NCBI GenBank assembly: GCA_011526085.1
Contig: WYBC01000023.1
Span: 35,555-99,554, forward strand
Direction: 5' to 3'
Source of the DNA: Lysobacter sp.
GTDB taxonomy: Bacteria > Pseudomonadota > Gammaproteobacteria > Xanthomonadales > Xanthomonadaceae
DNA length: 64,000 nucleotides
This document shows, piece by piece, positions 61,801 to 64,000 of this stretch. The notes beneath the pieces were generated by a model. That model was not told the origin of the DNA. It ran no database searches and worked only from the letters and a program-made list of their open reading frames with translations. How positions within the stretch are numbered: the stretch's first letter is position 1; each line of letters starts with the position of its first letter. Position numbers and translations under genes: made by a program.

Positions 61801-64000
61801 GAAGAGGTGATCACCTCCGACATCTACGGCCTGTCGGTGCACACCGTCACCCGCACCACCTACGACAGCAACAACCGCGTCGAGCGCGTCACCCAGCACG
61901 ACCAGCTGTTGAACAAGCGCATCTTCGACCTGATCACCGAGTACGACGCCAACGGCAACCGCCGCCACGTGCGCGCGGTCTCGGGTTACGGTCCGAACGT
62001 CGACGGCATCGTGGTGACCAACGCGGCGCCGGTGGTGATCCGCGCGGTCGAGGACCGCACGGTCCGCAAGGGCCTGACCTCGCAGTTCCGCCTGCTGTTC
62101 ACCGACATCTTCCGCGACGCCGAACAGGACGCGCTGAGCCTGACCATCGCCAAGAGCGACGGCAGCGCGCTGCCGTCCTGGCTCGTCGCCACCCGCGATC
62201 CGGATACCGGCGAGATCGTCTTCACCGCGAACCCGGGGGCCGGCCTGGCCGACCAGGACATCGTGGTGCGCCTCACCGCGACCGAGACCGCGAATCCCGC
62301 GAACACCACCAGCACCACCTTCGTGGTGCGCGTGCGCACCAACAGCGCGCCGACCCTGGTGCAGCCGGGCGACGTGGCCGTGCGCGTCAAGACCAACCAG
62401 CCCTGGAACAGGGATCTGGTCGCGAGCGACCATTTCCGCGACGCCGATGTCGGCGACGTGCTGGCGCTGAGCATCGAGAATCAGGCCTCGCTGCCGTCGT
62501 GGCTGACCGTCGACGCCAGCAATCCCGATGCGATCCGCCTCAGCGGCACGCCGACGACGTCGGGCACGTTCACCGTGCGCCTGCGCGCGACCGACCAGCA
62601 GGGCGCCTACATCGTCAAGCAGTTCGTGATCACCACCGCGCCGAACGCGGCGCCGCAGGTGGTCGCGGTGCCGCAGCCGGTCGATGCGATCCTCACCCGC
62701 CAGTTCGAGTGGACGCGCCCGCTCGCGAACGTCTTCACCGATGCCGAAGGCGACCGCCTGCAGGTGACCGCGCGCCTGTCCGACGGCAGCGCATTGCCGG
62801 CGTGGATGTCGTTCCAGTATCTGTACGACCAGGCGACGCCCGAGATCGTGTTCTCGGGCAACGTGCCGGCCGACGAAGTGAACGGCCGCGTCTACAACGT
62901 CGTGATGACCGCCACCGACGTCGATGGCGCGTCCAGCGCCACCACGCTTGTGGTCCGCGTGTTCGCGAACCGCGCGCCGGCCCCGACCGGCGGCACGCAG
63001 ACGCTGCCGCCGCTGCGCGTCAACGACAATTACAGCCAGACCTTCGCGATCTCGAGCTTCTTCAGCGATCCCGAGAACGATGGCCTGAATCTCACCGCGA
63101 TCTGGCCGAACGGTTCGACCCTGCCGCAGTGGCTGCGGATGAACGTCGACTACGCGGCGGGCACGGTCACCTTCTCCGGCCGCCCGAACACCAACGCCCA
63201 GGCCGGCACGCTGACCTTCGACGTGCGCGCCACCGACATCGCCGGCCTCACCGGCACCAAGTCGTTCTCGATCACGATCGGCACCGACAACGCGCCGGCA
63301 CGCACCGCGGTCGCGCTGTCCGATCGCACGCTCAGCATCGGCCGCACCTTCAGCTACACGATCCCGGACGGCCTGTTCGCGGATGCCGACGGCGACAGCT
63401 TCGCCCTGAACGCGCAGCTGGTCACCCAGTACACCGAGTCGTACTGGGAAGACACCATGCCGCCGACCTGGGTGACGTACAACTGGGTGGAGTACGCGCC
63501 GTTGCCGGCATGGATGACGTTCAACGCGGCGACGCGGACCTTCAGCGGCACGGTGCCTGCGGGGCAGGCGGCGGGGCAGATCGCGATCCGGGTGAAGGCG
63601 ACCGACAGCCGCGGCCGGGTGAGCGCGGCGAACGAACAGTTCGTCGGCGGTGCCGGCAACAGCGCCGACGGCGACATCATTTTCAACCTGCAGCCGTGGG
63701 TCAACACGGCGCCGGTCTACAACGGCGGCCTGACCAATCCGACCCTGGTGCACGGCGGCGCGGTGAACATTCCGCTGCCGGGCGGCGCGTTCACCGAACC
63801 GGACGGCGACGCGCTGAGCTACAGCGCGCAGGTCTACATCGGCAGCACGTGGACCAACATCAGCGCGATCGGCCTGAGCATCAACAGCGCGACCGGCCAG
63901 ATCACCGGCACGGCGAGCAACCTGACCCAGGCGAGCTACAGCGCGCGGATCCTGGCCAGCGACGGTTCGCTGACCGGCACCGGCACGTTCACCTTCAACG
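52831..64000 (+). CDS. Giant YD/RHS-repeat protein with cadherin-like Ig repeats, 3' end outside window
   Basis: One frame runs open from the ATG at 52831 to the window end, giving at least 3723 codons. GAGGA lies seven bases before the start. There is no signal peptide (MVAVFTGSGLGLYNTSYTQ). Residues about 35-75 have the RHS opening YVNLATGNLVLQDLD...LRTYNS. Residues about 314-3050 contain dozens of YD repeats (YDAAGR, YDAFGR, YDANGN). From about 3060, at least six repeats of 100-110 residues begin N(A/S/T)AP and carry F(x)D(A/P)(E/D)xDxL, as in dystroglycan-type cadherin/He_PIG domains. RHS repeats form hollow shells on large surface proteins or toxins. Without a signal peptide, export may depend on a C-terminal signal beyond the window; this is inference. 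Confidence 0.9.
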   Translation, partial: MVAVFTGSGLGLYNTSYTQLGFATGGNAGIGQSRESQYVNLATGNLVLQDLDESLVARGLNAAFLRTYNSRGVVAGTGQDGWVTGFERNLTLTGTLNAVGSTMTLNTGDGQSVVFTYSGTANTYTTTGGDGAHDSLVWDGTNLVWTYTEGSTRREERYADHANATLKGRLLWIRDLRTDGTNPARYDVLYDANNRVSQVRAVDGGGTNADSLIFAYNTAGQLASVSTREGGTTRVQVTYGYENADGSGRLSWVQTDLTPEITTDNTWDATTAANNDGKRFRTSYTYVSTTVSDLRIASVSTSDGVNVAYTYEADGAGGFRVKTVTRGGAGDGSTQTTTFVYNANSTDVIDGAGRTWTYEYDANRQLIGVLEPAVDGLRQKTSYSYDASGNLIRVSQAATAGGTAVLDTVFRYDANGNRTLQRDLLGNTIAWTYSTANQVTAEIRYTVADADGLDPNHTGTTNLPSGALTTRYIYDSRNRVRFVVNAAGEVRELSYATSGNGIGQIASERTYLGATYSGTYTEAALNTWATDAAALRKSNSALTVYGYDAKGRVSQTETYATVSADVNGTGVLDAATDLVRYTYDAQGLLRQKIAVRGSGRTLAGAAPTTSEIVDYVYDGMGRLLSQLSRAAATTAMPDARIDPTGYATWLAANDATTLLTAYAYVDSANQIRVTFDGGATRTATHNRAGALVSASDAGLVGGSLVTRTTQNFYDASGRLRASQDAAGGRTYYFYDAAGRLSSVVDPTGAVARTVYDGVGRGVQTIAYAIRMNTAGWISGSTVVKDTLVFAATAPALGGNQAWVQTDAANDRNGYRTYDNGGRVATETDAAGLLTTYAYDGANRLLSTTFSKPGDATVTPRVQRMFYDNADRVVGTLDAEGYLVEAIYDAGGRLVRSVRYATPTSVALRATGTLAALRPASANAADQTTRYFYDARGQQIGVLNAEGYLTEFVYDDAANQRAVKAYAKQLTGLGGSETFAALRTSATTGAPAEAFRLTQRSFNALGQVATELNHEGTVTNYIYDEAGRLVKTQSAAGTSEVREGNRRYDVFGNLIGELAGEGSTRLLGGMTETQIDAIYAQYGVRHSYDLVGRRTESIDAAGNKTWYFYDAAGRQTFVVRGVHDASNVQNAQGEVVETRYNAFGQASDSIAYTGRITLAVAGSRASAQSAIQALTFNTATDSRIQLRYDRRGQLSEQIDAENYRTLYTYTAFGEVRTQQDLELDNSVRRTVTNTYDGRGLLTGQNEAGGTLNRSVGMVYDAFGRATTRTDARNNTVTIAYDRLGRVLSQTANNVSGRNESVSTTYDAFDRVVTQTDALGRITNYVHSDSARSITVTTPEGVSATTVSNRFGQALTLTQTLPDGTVATTTTTYNKDGQVDTVVDALNRTVVDNTYDARGLLASTVDASGRRVDYSYDAAGRSLTRREDPTGLNLTTTWTYDGQGRQLTVTDASNVRTSLIYDRKGNLIESVLDPNGLALRTTYTWDRDGRQLTMTQGAGTAAATVVAYAYDAFGRRVSETVSPGGLNLITTFAYDANDNVVRKTDASNRTTRYSYDAANRMRFSVDDAGGVSEVVYDAAGRATMTRSYAKVATITGLPLAPTEAEMSALVAAQTLANDAQDEVSYRIYDRDGRLVMTVDGAGGVIEIDYDSAGRKVLERRYAQPATLSASLRTQLAAGTATIDTVCALAGANAAKDVQTRFVYDAAGQVVFVLDAAGAVTRNWYDAAGRVVASRRYATTVNFASVGDATTLAALQALVVEAATDLGEYRVYDAAGRVIYLVDLAGTLQQIGYDGAGRMAVTRTYAAPFAIGTSLRDALRAGTATAADFSAFATANEAAARAQALVYDAAGRQRYTILRSAAGIAEVAETQYDAAGRVIAQLRYGVNIAFGTSYGETGVANALNAALSTDPQIRATQIRSQRYVYDTAGRQRFMLDATGALAEWRYDGAGRVTDAIAYGQRPPATTTTETGLSAWANAQPAADVRRTRSAYDAAGRLQVKTDANNRTESYTYDAADRMLTRTDRNNAVWTYQYDAAGRRTAELSPQVAVASVDAAGNVTTANRAIATRYTYDAFGNVLTRVDNADAPVTADRRTTRYVYDNRGYQVSTIFPDAGAYNVTTNALEATGVQATIEITYNALGQAVVQKDVRNFYSYKAYDAAGRVAYEVDQEGYATRYTYNAFGEVESLRRYATVTNTGAIAGWSQGQSLSMAQLQTAGVLTAGANDRVIDTVYTALGRKATVTQSSITYYRADGSAATGSPVKTFDYNAFGDLTLESELIEGVPGTGGAVWATATRYYDALGRNTLTVDAMGYVTETKYNATGEATETIEYARALAGTPNPASRPGLPAPGDAAIGHDRITRWGYDALGRKISETSVRQYRRVDGSTGSRDVVATYGYDHEGRVTSISDDTGTTSTVYDAIGRAISVQEAARSVLVQSVDGLLGTSASRDLATGLIYEQRSPFTTMGYDAFGNAVVVRRYANGKDGANAAVADDTRDQVQLLRYDWQGRAVWERNATGATVTRRYDAADNLTEVRYTLQGNNGRSAVVVSTNTYDKTGRQITNRTDRELMLSGVYQSTVVDSGETVVYNAFGEITQKTQYGLSGTLIYGYDAAGRLTSANESGATRSYGYNLAGHLVRSAQNAYLSAAEGVISAVTVSRVDKLGRTLEVTLPSHTAVTSTTSSITQTVDRWGNVVRIIDARGYQTDYEYNSLNQLVREIRPLVKVVSENGGVTWQRPVNERYYDALGRLVATRDANGNLRANEYDQTGRLTVAKDAFGNATRFAYDIFGNQRITQNALGYLSFKEYDRVGRVVAIGDYLPSASGSTRNKAVLQSYVLNENGDRIQVTNALTQTARYDYDSRNQLIRSQTAVGVVMDYAYDAAARKIRESNAYSATSGTLTDRDGESVRINEQTWDYDVFGRATDHNNLSGRDSNYVYDATSGQLTSETAAGGSGITTGNGSKTVSYYANGRIRQVIEGATTYRYEYDATGNRTMEEVITSDIYGLSVHTVTRTTYDSNNRVERVTQHDQLLNKRIFDLITEYDANGNRRHVRAVSGYGPNVDGIVVTNAAPVVIRAVEDRTVRKGLTSQFRLLFTDIFRDAEQDALSLTIAKSDGSALPSWLVATRDPDTGEIVFTANPGAGLADQDIVVRLTATETANPANTTSTTFVVRVRTNSAPTLVQPGDVAVRVKTNQPWNRDLVASDHFRDADVGDVLALSIENQASLPSWLTVDASNPDAIRLSGTPTTSGTFTVRLRATDQQGAYIVKQFVITTAPNAAPQVVAVPQPVDAILTRQFEWTRPLANVFTDAEGDRLQVTARLSDGSALPAWMSFQYLYDQATPEIVFSGNVPADEVNGRVYNVVMTATDVDGASSATTLVVRVFANRAPAPTGGTQTLPPLRVNDNYSQTFAISSFFSDPENDGLNLTAIWPNGSTLPQWLRMNVDYAAGTVTFSGRPNTNAQAGTLTFDVRATDIAGLTGTKSFSITIGTDNAPARTAVALSDRTLSIGRTFSYTIPDGLFADADGDSFALNAQLVTQYTESYWEDTMPPTWVTYNWVEYAPLPAWMTFNAATRTFSGTVPAGQAAGQIAIRVKATDSRGRVSAANEQFVGGAGNSADGDIIFNLQPWVNTAPVYNGGLTNPTLVHGGAVNIPLPGGAFTEPDGDALSYSAQVYIGSTWTNISAIGLSINSATGQITGTASNLTQASYSARILASDGSLTGTGTFTFN

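Noticed and set aside
52831..62000. A complete polymorphic RHS toxin with toxin tip inside the window
   Set aside because: No RHS core signature, toxin domain or immunity gene is present before the frame leaves the window.
58309..63753. An 1814-codon open frame on the minus strand opposite the YD-repeat gene
   Set aside because: Its apparent VVxxGxxGxG repeats are the reverse complement of the periodic YD repeat codons, not an independent protein.

Overview
This is a high-GC Gram-negative chromosome segment that fits the Xanthomonadaceae/Lysobacteraceae (Lysobacter or Luteimonas type). Three things point there. A lytic-type secreted S1 protease is present. A giant protein ends in an XVIPCD-like tail, the signal that Xanthomonas and Lysobacter type IV secretion systems use to send toxins into rival bacteria. 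Many secreted hydrolases (an S46 peptidase, GH13, a patatin fused to a barrel) and TIGR02999-type sigma factor/kinase pairs fit the same lifestyle. No rRNA, tRNA, CRISPR array or intact transposase was seen.

Layout. 1-7.7 kb: a cut-off HKD phospholipase D, two tandem paralogous microproteins, a hotdog thioesterase, an acyltransferase, a YheT-type hydrolase, a TPR protein with a sulfotransferase-like end and a PEBP protein. 7.9-15.7 kb: one 2575-residue protein with helical repeats, two copies of a PLD-like module separated by a repetitive beta-rich segment, and a C-terminal XVIPCD-like domain. 15.7-23.1 kb (minus strand): two META lipoproteins, uppP overlapping a BenE transporter gene, a secreted serine protease and a PlpD-like patatin. 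23.4-27.9 kb: nitrogen block with glnA behind a consensus sigma-54 promoter and an NtrC-like box, a GNAT gene, then glnK-amtB closed by a strong terminator. 28.0-37.8 kb (minus): two tandem secreted paralogs of unknown function, another secreted unknown, an ECF sigma factor overlapping a membrane Ser/Thr kinase, an S46 peptidase with the DPP11 arginine, and small genes. 38.1-44.4 kb: a tightly overlapping CzcCBA-type heavy-metal efflux operon.

44.4-48.4 kb is mosaic. It holds REP-like repeats, an AT-rich AIPR gene (predicted phage-resistance nuclease-like protein), an unknown small gene, and an ADP-ribosylglycohydrolase gene bracketed by two 86-87 bp repeats that carry its own 3' end. 48.4-52.5 kb (minus): a DUF1176 protein, a secreted GH13 enzyme and a MarR-GNAT fusion. 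From 52.8 kb to the window end runs one reading frame of at least 3723 codons: a YD/RHS-repeat protein that passes into at least six cadherin-like Ig repeats and continues beyond the window.

The most promising material is the duplicated PLD-like secretion substrate with complementary changes in its HKD motifs, the AIPR island with its repeats, the giant YD-repeat protein, and two cases of a gene 3' end copied downstream or upstream (glnA and the ADP-ribosylglycohydrolase gene).
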